DNA from: Chryseobacterium camelliae
GTDB lineage: Bacteria > Bacteroidota > Bacteroidia > Flavobacteriales > Weeksellaceae
DNA length: 64,000 nucleotides
NCBI RefSeq assembly: GCF_002770595.1
Contig: NZ_CP022986.1
Coordinates: 4,092,001-4,156,000 of the forward strand
Direction: 5' to 3'
The translations under genes were made by a program, and so were the position numbers. Below, piece after piece: positions 1 to 7,638 of the stretch (position 1 is the first letter of the stretch; each line of letters opens with the position of its first letter). The notes beneath the pieces were generated by a model, which was not told the DNA's origin, did no database searches, and saw nothing but the letters and a program-made list of their open reading frames with translations.

Positions 1-80
1 ACCATTTATGTGTTATTTGATATTAGATTTATTTCGTAGTAAGTACGAGCTTGGAAGCTCGCTAGCGAGGAGAGCATCAA

Positions 81-374
81 TTATCTTTTAAAACTTTTTT
101 TCGCCAGATTCGGTAAATCTTCAAACCGCCCTTCTATAAGCGCAGTCTTTTTAGCCTGTGACCATTTCTTAATTTTCTTTTCAAATACAATGGCCTGACT
201 GATATCGGTAAAAGCACAATAGTAGACCAGTTGTACAGGCCTTCTTGTAGAGGTATAAGAGCCGAAGTATTTTCCGTCCTGGTGCTCATCAAACCGTTTA
301 TAAACATTTTCTGTAACGCCTGTATAATAGGTATTATCTGAACAGAGCAGTATATAAACAAAGGAAGTTTGCAT
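81..374 (-). CDS. GIY-YIG nuclease superfamily protein (UPF0213-like)
   Basis: A 97-residue protein. Near the N-terminus the core motif appears as VYILL followed by YYTGVT, then an arginine in a YKRFDEH segment and a glutamate in VFEKKIKKW, the usual single-domain GIY-YIG arrangement. Small stand-alone members are common in Bacteroidota genomes and their role is generally unknown; DNA cleavage is inferred from the family only. The ATG at 374 is preferred over the GTG one codon upstream. It stands alone next to the repeat tract at 481-1020. Confidence 0.8.
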   Translation of the reverse strand: MQTSFVYILLCSDNTYYTGVTENVYKRFDEHQDGKYFGSYTSTRRPVQLVYYCAFTDISQAIVFEKKIKKWSQAKKTALIEGRFEDLPNLAKKSFKR

Positions 375-480
375 CACATAAAAATAGTGAATTTATTGAT
401 GGGATTACACTATTATCATGTGTTTAAATACATTTATATATGCTTTAAACAATCATAATTAGAAAATTAATTTTCCTTCC

Positions 481-1020
481 GTTCGAGTACGCAACGGAGT
501 GAAGTGTATCAAGAACTGGTTTCGGATAGTAATCATCTTTTGTTACTCACCGGTTCTCGATACATTTTTCTCCGCTTTGCTGCGAAAAAAACTCGAACGG
601 ACGGTGCCGCAGTGTTTGTCACCAGTTGATTTCCGTCGCCGTATGTTCGAGTACGAAACGAAGTGGAGTGTATCGAGAACTTGTTGAAAAGGATTACGCT
701 TTTGCATGTTACTCACCGGTTCTCGATACATTTTTCTCCGCGTTGCTGCGAAAAAAACTCGAACTGACGGTGCCGCAGTGTTTGTCACCAGTTGATTTCC
801 GTCGCCGTCTGTTCGAGTGCGAAACGAAGTGAAGTGTATCGAGAACTTGTTGAAAAGGATTACGCTTTTGCCTGTTACTCACCGGTTCTCGATACATTTT
901 TCTCCGCGTTGCTGCGAAAAAAACTCGAACTGACGGGGCCGCAGTGTTTTTCCGGGATAGATTTCTGTCGCCGTCTGTTCGAGTGCGAAACGAAGTGAAG
1001 TGTATCGAGAACCTGTTGAA
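481..1020. repeat. 166-bp tandem repeat tract, about 3.3 copies
   Basis: Copies begin at 481, 645, 811 and 977 (period 164, 166, 166), the last being partial. The first copy is the most diverged. Each unit carries two inverted arms, GTTCGAGT...TATCGAGAAC and GTTCTCGATACA...ACTCGAAC, so a single unit could fold into an imperfect hairpin. The open frames inside (499-687, 626-832, 792-998 and the antisense ones) simply recur with the repeat and are not credible genes. No direct repeats or spacers of CRISPR type are present. Confidence 0.9.
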
Positions 1021-1082
1021 AAAATGAAACCGAGTTACTAAACAGCAAAGTAGACACCGCCTAACCTTATTTTCACTACAAC

Positions 1083-1109
1083 AAAAAACCCAGCACAACG
1101 CTGAGTTTT
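1083..1109 (-). terminator. Intrinsic terminator of the XRE regulator gene
   Basis: On the minus strand a short stem (AAAACTCAGC pairing with GCTGGGTTTT, with G-U pairs) is followed by a T run. It lies 30 nt downstream of the stop codon at 1140. Confidence 0.7.
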
Positions 1110-1139
1110 ATTATCGTAATTATTGAATGTATAAAACGG

Positions 1140-1514
1140 TTACCTATTTTTAAGCGCTTCTATTTCTTCCTGCAGCCTTTGGTTTTCTTTTTTCAGCAGC
1201 TCTATCAGGTCACGCTGGCTTTCCAGCAGAAATTCCGGGACGTTGCAGTAGTAGTTGCCGCTTACATTTCCAATATTATTGCTGTGCGTATTATTTTCAA
1301 AATGATTCACCTGTCGGGCTTCCTCTTCTTCATAGATGTCTTCTACGGGAACCTCCAGGAAACGGGCGATTTTTTCCCATTCTTCTTTTCTGATGGATAC
1401 GTCTCCGCTTTCTTTCCGGCTGTAGTTGGAAACGTCTGTGGCAATGGCGTCAGCGATCTGCTGCTGGGTGATGCCTTTTCTCTTTCTTACGCTGCGTAGC
1501 TTTTCTTTTTGCAT
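1140..1514 (-). CDS. XRE-family helix-turn-helix regulator with C-terminal coiled coil
   Basis: A 124-residue protein. Residues about 5-60 form a Cro/C1-type HTH (RKRKGITQQQIADAI, then YSRKESGD), which normally binds DNA as a dimer. An acidic linker and an Asn-rich stretch follow. The last 30 residues (ESQRDLIELLKKENQRLQEE) are heptad-like and probably form a dimerising coiled coil. The ATG at 1514 was chosen; an in-frame TTG at 1532 is less likely. Orphan regulators of this layout are common in Flavobacteriia. The target genes cannot be told from the sequence. Confidence 0.8.
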   Translation of the reverse strand: MQKEKLRSVRKRKGITQQQIADAIATDVSNYSRKESGDVSIRKEEWEKIARFLEVPVEDIYEEEEARQVNHFENNTHSNNIGNVSGNYYCNVPEFLLESQRDLIELLKKENQRLQEEIEALKNR

Positions 1515-1659
1515 GACTCGTATTTTATACAAATATGCAAAATATTAGCGGAAAAAAGAGGGGTAGCGGTATTTTTGTTTGGGTAATCTGCCATTTTTAA
1601 AGCCTTGTAGGAACATGAGCCTAAGGCTCGCGCTGGTATAGAAGAAAATCCATACAACA

Positions 1660-3123
1660 TCACATCTCTTCTGTATTGGAGCCGTTTTTCAGCTCTTCAA
1701 ATTTTGAGGCCATGGTCGGGTTGCCTTTCGTCAGCTTTTTGATGGTTAGATCATCTGCTTTGTTATTGGCCAGCCGTAGATTGTTTTCTGAAGAAAGCAG
1801 GGCATCCTTGGTTTTCTGGAGGTGCGTAATGGTTTTGTCGATTTCTTCAATGGCCGTTTTAAATTTCCTGCTGGCCAGCTCATAGTTCCGGGCAAAACCT
1901 TCTTTAAAGGCATTGATGTTTTCCTCGAAATTGGTAATGTCAATATTCTGGTTTTTAATCATGGCCAGCTCGGCTTTTACCTTCATTGAATTGAGGGCCG
2001 CATTCCTCAGTAAAGTAATCATTGGGATAAAAAACTGGGGCCGTACGACATACATCTTGGGGTATTTATGCGATACGTCCACTATCCCTGCATTGTACAG
2101 CTCGTTATCTGCTTCCAGAAGGGTTACGAGAACGGCATATTCACACCTTTTGTCATTCCTGTCTTTGTCCAGTTCCCTGAAAAAGTCTTCGTTCTTTTTC
2201 TTGGTCGCGGTTTCGTCGCCTTCATTTTTCATTTCAAACATAATTGAAATCACTTCATTGCCGGCATCATCGGTTTCCCTGTAAATGTAGTCGCCTTTAC
2301 TTCCCGATCTGGCGTCATTGTCTTTTTCGAAATAGGCATTCTGGAACGCAATAGATCTGAGCTTGTTGAACTCCACTTCGCAATGCTGCTCCAGGGTTTC
2401 TCCCAGCATCTTTGTGGATAACCTGAGCTTCATATCCTTGCGGAAGGCAATTTCTTCATCTTTATGGCGGATGATGTCTTCTTTTGCTTTCAGTTCGGCC
2501 AGGTATTTTTCGTTCAGGGACTTTTCCAGCAATTCCATTTCGGTTTTGGTAAGCGTGACCTTACTGGCAAAATCATCCCTTTCCTTTTCTATTTTCTGGA
2601 CCGCTTCGGTAACGGAAAGTTTTTTTTCTGTTTCGGCATTATCCAGCTTGAGTTTCAGCTCCGAGATCATGAGGTCCCTGTGAGACAACTGCTCTGTCAG
2701 ATTCCGTTCTATATCGGCTTTCAGCTGGATGATTTCCTTCTCTTTCTCGTCTTTTTCTTTTTCTATGCTTTTAACAGCTTCAGAAACCGATAACTTTTTT
2801 TCAGTTTCCGCGTTGTCAAGTTTCGATTTTAAATCGGTAAGCAGTTGGTCTTTTTCAGCCAGTTTCTCAGTCAGGATTTTATCATTGTCTGCTCTAAGAC
2901 GGAGGATTTCCTGATCTTTATCGGCCAGTTCAGCCTGGATGGTATTTTTAAGATGGGCTTCCGCAAGCTTTACCGCATTTTCTTTTTCCTTTTCAGCAAG
3001 GGCGAGCCTGGCGTGCAGCTCTTCTTCAAACTGATGGTCCCTTACCTGTTTCAGGATGTCCGCGAAACCGGCTTCATCTACTTTGAAAACTTTCTGACAG
3101 TGGGGACATTTAATATCGTTCAT
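1660..3123 (-). CDS. DUF2130 domain protein with long coiled coil
   Basis: 487 residues from the ATG at 3123. The frame stays open further upstream, but the protein clearly begins with the zinc-ribbon-like [13 protein letters not shown] (Cys6, Cys9). Residues about 25-235 are a long charged coiled coil that contains a near-duplicate 58-residue unit (about 73-130 and 131-188, both holding [13 protein letters not shown]). The C-terminal half is the DUF2130 domain; within it Asp278 (GDYIY) and Glu297-x-Lys299 (FEMKN) are spaced like a PD-(D/E)XK nuclease core. The function is unknown; nuclease activity is my inference. A matching promoter lies at 3207-3237. Confidence 0.8.
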   Translation of the reverse strand: MNDIKCPHCQKVFKVDEAGFADILKQVRDHQFEEELHARLALAEKEKENAVKLAEAHLKNTIQAELADKDQEILRLRADNDKILTEKLAEKDQLLTDLKSKLDNAETEKKLSVSEAVKSIEKEKDEKEKEIIQLKADIERNLTEQLSHRDLMISELKLKLDNAETEKKLSVTEAVQKIEKERDDFASKVTLTKTEMELLEKSLNEKYLAELKAKEDIIRHKDEEIAFRKDMKLRLSTKMLGETLEQHCEVEFNKLRSIAFQNAYFEKDNDARSGSKGDYIYRETDDAGNEVISIMFEMKNEGDETATKKKNEDFFRELDKDRNDKRCEYAVLVTLLEADNELYNAGIVDVSHKYPKMYVVRPQFFIPMITLLRNAALNSMKVKAELAMIKNQNIDITNFEENINAFKEGFARNYELASRKFKTAIEEIDKTITHLQKTKDALLSSENNLRLANNKADDLTIKKLTKGNPTMASKFEELKNGSNTEEM

Positions 3124-3206
3124 GATGTACTTTACCTTTGTTGTATGATGGGAGTTCGGCTTTCTACTTTGATAGTGCAAAACAGTAAGGCCAAACTGTA
3201 ATGAAT

Positions 3207-3237
3207 CAAATATAGAAAAACTAACTTGAATTCTCAA
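3207..3237 (-). promoter_or_regulatory. Bacteroidota-type promoter for the DUF2130 gene
   Basis: On the minus strand, TTG (3235-3237), 20 nt, then TATATTTG (3207-3214), an exact fit to TAnnTTTG. It predicts a 5' leader of roughly 75 nt ahead of the ATG at 3123. Confidence 0.5.
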
Positions 3238-3411
3238 TGAGGTTTCCCGTAAATGCGGCTGAATGTTTTTTGGTGTTTTCTGTTTTGATAACAGCGCAGA
3301 TGCCGCCGGTTTATAAGGCCGCGATTTAATTCTGATCCTGATCAATTTATTTTCACAATTGTAATGGCATTATAATATGTTGATAATTAGAAAAGGCAGA
3401 TTTTCAGCAAA

Positions 3412-4200
3412 CTACTTCCTCAGCATTTCTTCATACGTCATTCTGACCGTTTCTTTACCATAGATATTTTCCAGCCTCCTGACGGTAAAGTGCCCTTTTG
3501 CCATCGCCTGGAAATGATCGATAAACAGGGTATTAACGATCGCACCTCCCGCAGCTCCGATAGCCGGAACAGCCTGTGCTGTTACTTTTTCAGAAACCTG
3601 TACGCTGAATCGTGCGGCTACTTTTGAAATTAACTTAACGATGACCGATGCGCCTTCATCCGCTACGGTTTTGGTGGTAAACTGCCGGGCTGCTTCTGCC
3701 ATGGTTTGCGCCAAAGCAATTCTGGCCGCGAAATATCCGCTTTCGCTCGCGTCATCAGATTCGCTCTTTCCGCCCAGTGCAAACACTTCGAGACAGGCCA
3801 GCTTCACATCCGGATCGGCTATGGATTCCCCTTCACTTCGTGCTATATCGATAACGGAGCGCAGCATAATGGTGGTAGATACCGGAAGCTCAATCGCAAG
3901 CGCAGGCAACCCGAAGAAGCCGCCGACAGCCCCGGATGCCGCAACCCCGAATTTATGCCACCAGTTGGAAGGCCGGGCGTTCAGTGTGTCTTTCATCGTA
4001 AAGATCGCTGTATCTGCCGCTTTGATTAATGCCGCTTCCGTAATGGTCCCGATTTTTTCATGTACATTTTTAGGAAGGAATTCCAGTGCTTTTTCCAGAG
4101 GCTGACCGATCGCGTTGGTAATTTTGGCCACAATGCCCGGGTTTTCCAGGATTTCCATGGCCTGGCGCAATTCTTCAAGGTGATTTTCAGATAGGTTCAT
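3412..4200 (-). CDS. EcsC family protein
   Basis: 262 residues. The central part (about 85-200) carries the hallmark Gly/Ala-rich amphipathic stretch AASGAVGGFFGLPALAIELP, followed by RSVIDIARSEGE and the conserved LACLEVFALGG. This matches the EcsC family named after the B. subtilis Ecs operon. No signal peptide is present; the hydrophobic helices suggest membrane association. The molecular role is not established for the family. It stands alone; 4201-4456 upstream holds nothing recognisable. Confidence 0.8.
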   Translation of the reverse strand: MNLSENHLEELRQAMEILENPGIVAKITNAIGQPLEKALEFLPKNVHEKIGTITEAALIKAADTAIFTMKDTLNARPSNWWHKFGVAASGAVGGFFGLPALAIELPVSTTIMLRSVIDIARSEGESIADPDVKLACLEVFALGGKSESDDASESGYFAARIALAQTMAEAARQFTTKTVADEGASVIVKLISKVAARFSVQVSEKVTAQAVPAIGAAGGAIVNTLFIDHFQAMAKGHFTVRRLENIYGKETVRMTYEEMLRK

Positions 4201-4456
4201 TATAATAGTGGTTGTTATTGGGTTTATGCCGTTTCGAAATATTCAAATGTTGTTAAAATGTCTATTCCAAAAGATGAACGTGTTGATACAGTAAGCACAT
4301 TTCCGGCCATGAAATTTATATGGTCTGCACATAATCAAAAATAATAAATTCTGATTAATTTTCTTTAAGCATAAGCTTGACGCTCGTACTCGTGATCCTG
4401 ATTGGACTTGTAAATAAAGTATCAAAAACTCCTTCTACAGCATGCGTTTTATGGTA

Positions 4457-5101
4457 TTATTGTAAACTTTTAATCCTGTCCAGATAAGAGTAATTCTCTT
4501 TAACTTTTTCAATCCATTTTTCTCTACCTGTTGGTTTACTAAGGAAATCCGAATGAAATTTTTCTGATTCAGAGTACACTGAAATCTGATTCGCTAAATC
4601 TTTAACTAATGCAGTGTTTTCAGAGTCATTATTCAAGACGTTTAGCGCATTATATAAAAGACAATAGCCGACATATTTTGTGTTCACTAATTCTCTTGTA
4701 TATTCTTTGATAATGTCTTCCTGGTCTTTTGATGGTGTTTCAGTTTGAATTCCCAAAAGATCTTTTTTAGCAAATAAAATATAAATAAGATACTGTTTTG
4801 AAGCTGTGCTCAAATCAGCACTATAAAGAGAGTTCAGGGTTTTCCAATCAATTTTCGGATCATTCATTTTATGGCCCAAATCATTTTCAATATTAAATAC
4901 CATAAAATCAGTGTGGGCATCCAGATACGGCAATTGGTCCATATACTCTTTCCCCGCAATTTTTGAATTATCATTCTTATTTAAAATAGATGATTTAAAT
5001 TGACCCTTATCGGTTATCTTTTCATTATTTGTAATGTCTTCTTTTGAGCAGCTTGAAAAAATTGAGGCCACTACAATTCCGCTTAAAATTAAATTTTTCA
5101 T
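4457..5101 (-). CDS. Putative lipoprotein, unknown function
   Basis: 214 residues with a lipoprotein signal peptide and a lipobox ending SSCSKE (Cys18). The mature part is hydrophilic, without a domain I recognise, and ends ENYSYLDRIKSLQ. Only 17 nt separate it from the upstream small secreted peptide gene (5119-5370), so the two are probably cotranscribed and may act together at the cell envelope. The cargo of the pair is unknown. Base composition is slightly more AT-rich than its neighbours. Confidence 0.65.
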   Translation of the reverse strand: MKNLILSGIVVASIFSSCSKEDITNNEKITDKGQFKSSILNKNDNSKIAGKEYMDQLPYLDAHTDFMVFNIENDLGHKMNDPKIDWKTLNSLYSADLSTASKQYLIYILFAKKDLLGIQTETPSKDQEDIIKEYTRELVNTKYVGYCLLYNALNVLNNDSENTALVKDLANQISVYSESEKFHSDFLSKPTGREKWIEKVKENYSYLDRIKSLQ

Positions 5102-5118
5102 GATATACTATTTCTTAG

Positions 5119-5370
5119 TTAACATCCTACACTTGTACCTTCCCATGAATCTACAACACCGGAATCAAAAACCCCCTCAGTTGTTGCATAAGCAAAGTAA
5201 ACGGTCTTTCCGCGGGGAGGATTCCCGGAGCATGCAGTTCCGTTCGGGACATTCCATCCCATCCCGATTCCGTAACCGCCTGATGAGTTATAACAACTCT
5301 TTGTACATACTTTTGCTTCGGCCGCTGTAAGGACCAAGACAGCTAAAAATGTCAGTGTTTTTCTTTTCAT
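5119..5370 (-). CDS. Small secreted cysteine-containing peptide
   Basis: 83 residues with a clear signal peptide, likely cleaved after AEA at residue 19. The mature peptide is about 64 residues with four cysteines (KVC, KSC, TAC and the C-terminal residue itself), which would allow two disulfides, and a glycine-rich GGYGIGMGW segment. No family is recognised. It is the first gene of a probable two-gene operon with the lipoprotein at 4457-5101 and has a TAnnTTTG element upstream. It could be an exported structural or signalling peptide; I cannot choose between these. Confidence 0.65.
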   Translation of the reverse strand: MKRKTLTFLAVLVLTAAEAKVCTKSCYNSSGGYGIGMGWNVPNGTACSGNPPRGKTVYFAYATTEGVFDSGVVDSWEGTSVGC

Positions 5371-5406
5371 TGTTTTTGGTTTAAATTGATTAATGATTTA
5401 GTTTTT

Positions 5407-5414
5407 CAAAAATA
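5407..5414 (-). promoter_or_regulatory. -7 element for the small peptide/lipoprotein operon
   Basis: TATTTTTG on the minus strand, 37 nt upstream of the ATG at 5370; a convincing -33 partner is not seen. Confidence 0.4.
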
Positions 5415-5607
5415 GCAAGCAGCACAGAAATTAAATTGTGGAAAACCTCAACAGGTAGTAAGAAAAGCATATCTATGTTTTTTAAGCAGGAGATTAAACG
5501 TCAAAAATAATGATTATTGTTCAGCATGGCACTCCGGCTTTTTACGGTGATTCTATTTTCTTTAATAAAGAGTCATTTAGTTAACTATCTGTTGGATAGG
5601 GTGTAAT

Positions 5608-5645
5608 ATGACACGAAAAATGACATTTTTTCATTTTCAATGACA
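5608..5645 (+). promoter_or_regulatory. Triple ATGACA direct repeat, possible activator site for hsp20
   Basis: ATGACA occurs at 5608, 5620 and 5640. The last two copies, as AATGACA, are 20 bp apart (about two helical turns). They lie just upstream of the sigma-54-like promoter at 5666, where an enhancer-binding protein would be expected to act. Confidence 0.35.
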
Positions 5646-5665
5646 AAATTTCACTTCAAAACCAC

Positions 5666-5679
5666 TGGCACAGCCTTTG
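5666..5679 (+). promoter_or_regulatory. Sigma-54 (RpoN) type promoter for hsp20
   Basis: TGGCAC at 5666-5671, then five bases and TTG at 5677-5679. The GG of the -24 element and the G of the -12 element have exactly the 10-nt spacing of the RpoN consensus; the -12 C is replaced by A. A start near 5691 would give a leader of about 45 nt to the ATG at 5736. No TAnnTTTG element overlaps it. The rest of 5371-5735 shows nothing else. Confidence 0.55.
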
Positions 5680-5735
5680 AAAATATTGTAGTGTGTTCAT
5701 TAAAAATATTGTTTAACCTTTAAAATTGGTTTGTT

Positions 5736-6191
5736 ATGTCAATCGTAAAAAGAAACAACGGCAGCATGCTCCCTGCCGCTCCGCGTACCCTGTTCGATGA
5801 CTTTTTCGGACGTGAACTTTTTAACTGGGGCAACAACAATTTCTCTTCTACCATGACCACCGTTCCGTCGGTGAACATCAGGGAAAACACAGACAACTTC
5901 GAGGTGGAAGTGGCCGCTCCGGGAATGGATAAAAAAGATTTCCAGATTACCCTGGAAGGCAACCTGCTGACCATTTCATCGTCCAGAAAAAATGAGTCGG
6001 AAGAAAACAAGGACCAGTACACCAGAAGAGAATTCAGCTACCAGTCTTTCAGAAGGACCTTTGAGCTTGCCAAAGATGTGGTGGATGAAGAGCATATCGA
6101 AGCCAGATATGATAATGGTGTCCTGAAGCTCACCATCCCGAAAACGGAAAAAGCTAAGAAGCAGGCGCCGAGACTGATTGAAATTCAGTAA
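5736..6191 (+). CDS. Hsp20/alpha-crystallin family small heat shock protein
   Basis: 151 residues. The N-terminal arm contains RTLFDDFFGRELF. The alpha-crystallin domain spans about 40-140: VNIRENTDNFEVEVAAPGM opens it and the conserved Y-D-N-G-V-L-K-L-T-I-P closes it. The C-terminal tail carries the L-I-E-I oligomerisation motif. It acts as an ATP-independent cytoplasmic holdase for unfolding proteins. The gene is monocistronic, ending at the hairpin at 6227-6257, and the upstream sequence suggests sigma-54 rather than housekeeping control. Confidence 0.93.
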   Translation: MSIVKRNNGSMLPAAPRTLFDDFFGRELFNWGNNNFSSTMTTVPSVNIRENTDNFEVEVAAPGMDKKDFQITLEGNLLTISSSRKNESEENKDQYTRREFSYQSFRRTFELAKDVVDEEHIEARYDNGVLKLTIPKTEKAKKQAPRLIEIQ

Positions 6192-6226
6192 ACTCCATTA
6201 TTGAACTAAGTTATGTATACTATACA

Positions 6227-6257
6227 GCAATTGGTTTTCCTCAGGAAAACCAATTGC
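6227..6257 (+). terminator. Perfect hairpin downstream of hsp20
   Basis: A 14-bp perfect stem (GCAATTGGTTTTCC and its complement) with a 3-nt loop, 36 nt after the hsp20 stop. The T run is weak, so termination is likely but not certain. Confidence 0.6.
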
Positions 6258-6316
6258 CGTTTACAGACCCAATCTTCTGAAATTACTTTGGTTGTTACAG
6301 ATAAAATACGTTTGTC

Positions 6317-7477
6317 ATGAATACATTACTGGTATCCATAGCCATTCTGTGCCTGACCACAACAGGATTGATTTTCCTGCTGAAAAAGCTCAGGCAGCCT
6401 TACCTTATTGCATACATTATTGCAGGAATCCTTCTGGGACCGTATGTTTTACAAGTATTTACGGAAACGCATCAGATTGAAGTGATTGGTGAGATCGGTA
6501 TCCTCCTCCTGATGTTTTTCCTGGGAATGGAAATCAACATCCCGAATCACCACAGCCTGATTGTACGGCCGCTGATTGCCCAGGGATGTAAGATCATTCT
6601 CAGTTTTGCCTTTGCTTTTCTTGCGGGCTATTTCCTGCATCTGGATGTCAGGAGCATGGTGCTGATGGCGTTCCTGTTCATTTTCAACAGTACGGCGGTG
6701 GTGAGTGAATTCCTTAAAAAAGACAGGATGCTCAATACTTCTTTCGGGATGATGATCCTGAACATCCTGATCATTCAGGATCTGCTTCTGGCTCCCGTCC
6801 TTACGGTTCTTAAAGTATGGAAAGGGGAACATTTCAGCCTGCTCACCATGGTTCTCCCGGTGATCCTTTGTCTCCTGATCTTTTTCCTGTTCCGGAAAAT
6901 ACGGAATACCCAGGAAATTAAAATACCGAAGATTTTCAGGGGAATAGAATACGACCACGACCTGCAGGTATTTACCGGTTTGCTGATCTGCCTCGGCTTT
7001 GGGATCCTGGCTGAAGCCATTGGCCTGAGCGGGGCTTTGGGAAGTTTCCTGGCAGGTGTCCTGGTGGGAAGGATCAAATTATTCAGCTGGCTGGAACATT
7101 CTCTTACGCCTTTTAAGGTATTTTTCATCACGGTTTTTTTCGTTTCCGTCGGTCTGAGGCTTGACCTGGCTTACCTGTACGAGCATTACAGTCTGGTGAT
7201 TACAGGAACCCTTGTAGTGCTGATCAGCAACAGTGTGATGTCTGCATTAGTGTTCAAGTTTTTACAATTCGACCGGAAGAGCAGCTGGTACGGCGGCGCA
7301 TTGTTGGCCCAGACCGGGGAATTCGGGATCCTGGCGTTGTCTGTGGCTTACAAGGCCGGTATTATTCCTTATGACCTTTTCAAAGCCGGGCTTTGCATTA
7401 CCTGCCTCAGCCTGCTGCTTTCCACCATCTGGATTACGGTTTTCAAAAGAATTGCGGACAGGAAGATTGTTGAGTAA
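6317..7477 (+). CDS. CPA2-type cation:proton antiporter (Kef-like membrane domain)
   Basis: 386 residues, almost all membrane: about twelve hydrophobic segments, with conserved [16 protein letters not shown] near the N-terminus, FFLGMEIN around residue 70 and FNSTAVVSEFLKK near 130. The family exchanges K+ or Na+ for H+ across the inner membrane. Unlike KefB/KefC it ends after the transmembrane domain, with no RCK/TrkA-N nucleotide-binding part, so redox or NAD gating in cis is not expected. It stands alone between hsp20 and gapN. Confidence 0.88.
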   Translation: MNTLLVSIAILCLTTTGLIFLLKKLRQPYLIAYIIAGILLGPYVLQVFTETHQIEVIGEIGILLLMFFLGMEINIPNHHSLIVRPLIAQGCKIILSFAFAFLAGYFLHLDVRSMVLMAFLFIFNSTAVVSEFLKKDRMLNTSFGMMILNILIIQDLLLAPVLTVLKVWKGEHFSLLTMVLPVILCLLIFFLFRKIRNTQEIKIPKIFRGIEYDHDLQVFTGLLICLGFGILAEAIGLSGALGSFLAGVLVGRIKLFSWLEHSLTPFKVFFITVFFVSVGLRLDLAYLYEHYSLVITGTLVVLISNSVMSALVFKFLQFDRKSSWYGGALLAQTGEFGILALSVAYKAGIIPYDLFKAGLCITCLSLLLSTIWITVFKRIADRKIVE

Positions 7478-7575
7478 GTAAGTTTTTTTTAATAAGGTGC
7501 ATCCAGGAAGCATTTTTCATGGTTATTGATCTGAATAAAGCTGTTGAAAAATAGAATAAATCTATGGACAAGGCC

Positions 7576-7606
7576 TTTGAAAAACGGGTTTTTACCCCTA
7601 CCTTTA
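7576..7606 (+). promoter_or_regulatory. Promoter of gapN
   Basis: TTTG (7576-7579), 19 nt, then TACCTTTA (7599-7606), one mismatch from TAnnTTTG; about 32 nt ahead of the ATG at 7639. Confidence 0.45.
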
Positions 7607-7638
7607 ATAGACCCGATTATTAAAAAAATAAAATATTT

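Noticed and set aside
481-1020. Possible CRISPR array
   Set aside because: The repeat period is 166 bp with no unique spacers; the whole unit is repeated, so it is a tandem repeat.
499-1098. Open frames inside the tandem repeat on both strands
   Set aside because: They recur with the repeat unit, differ only by its sequence changes, and encode no recognisable protein.
3124-3345. N-terminal extension of the DUF2130 protein
   Set aside because: The extension would cover the promoter, and family similarity begins at the zinc-ribbon methionine at 3123.
4243-4425. 60-residue minus-strand frame between EcsC and the lipoprotein gene
   Set aside because: No start context, no recognisable features and atypical composition; the interval holds nothing I can support.
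6307-6314. TACGTTTG just before the antiporter start as a promoter
   Set aside because: It ends 2 nt before the ATG, so a start would fall inside the gene, and no -33 lies at the right distance.
7565-7579. Second sigma-54-like site upstream of gapN
   Set aside because: The -24 element is TGGACA and the spacing to TTG is 11 instead of 10; a normal TTTG-N19-TACCTTTA promoter explains the region better.
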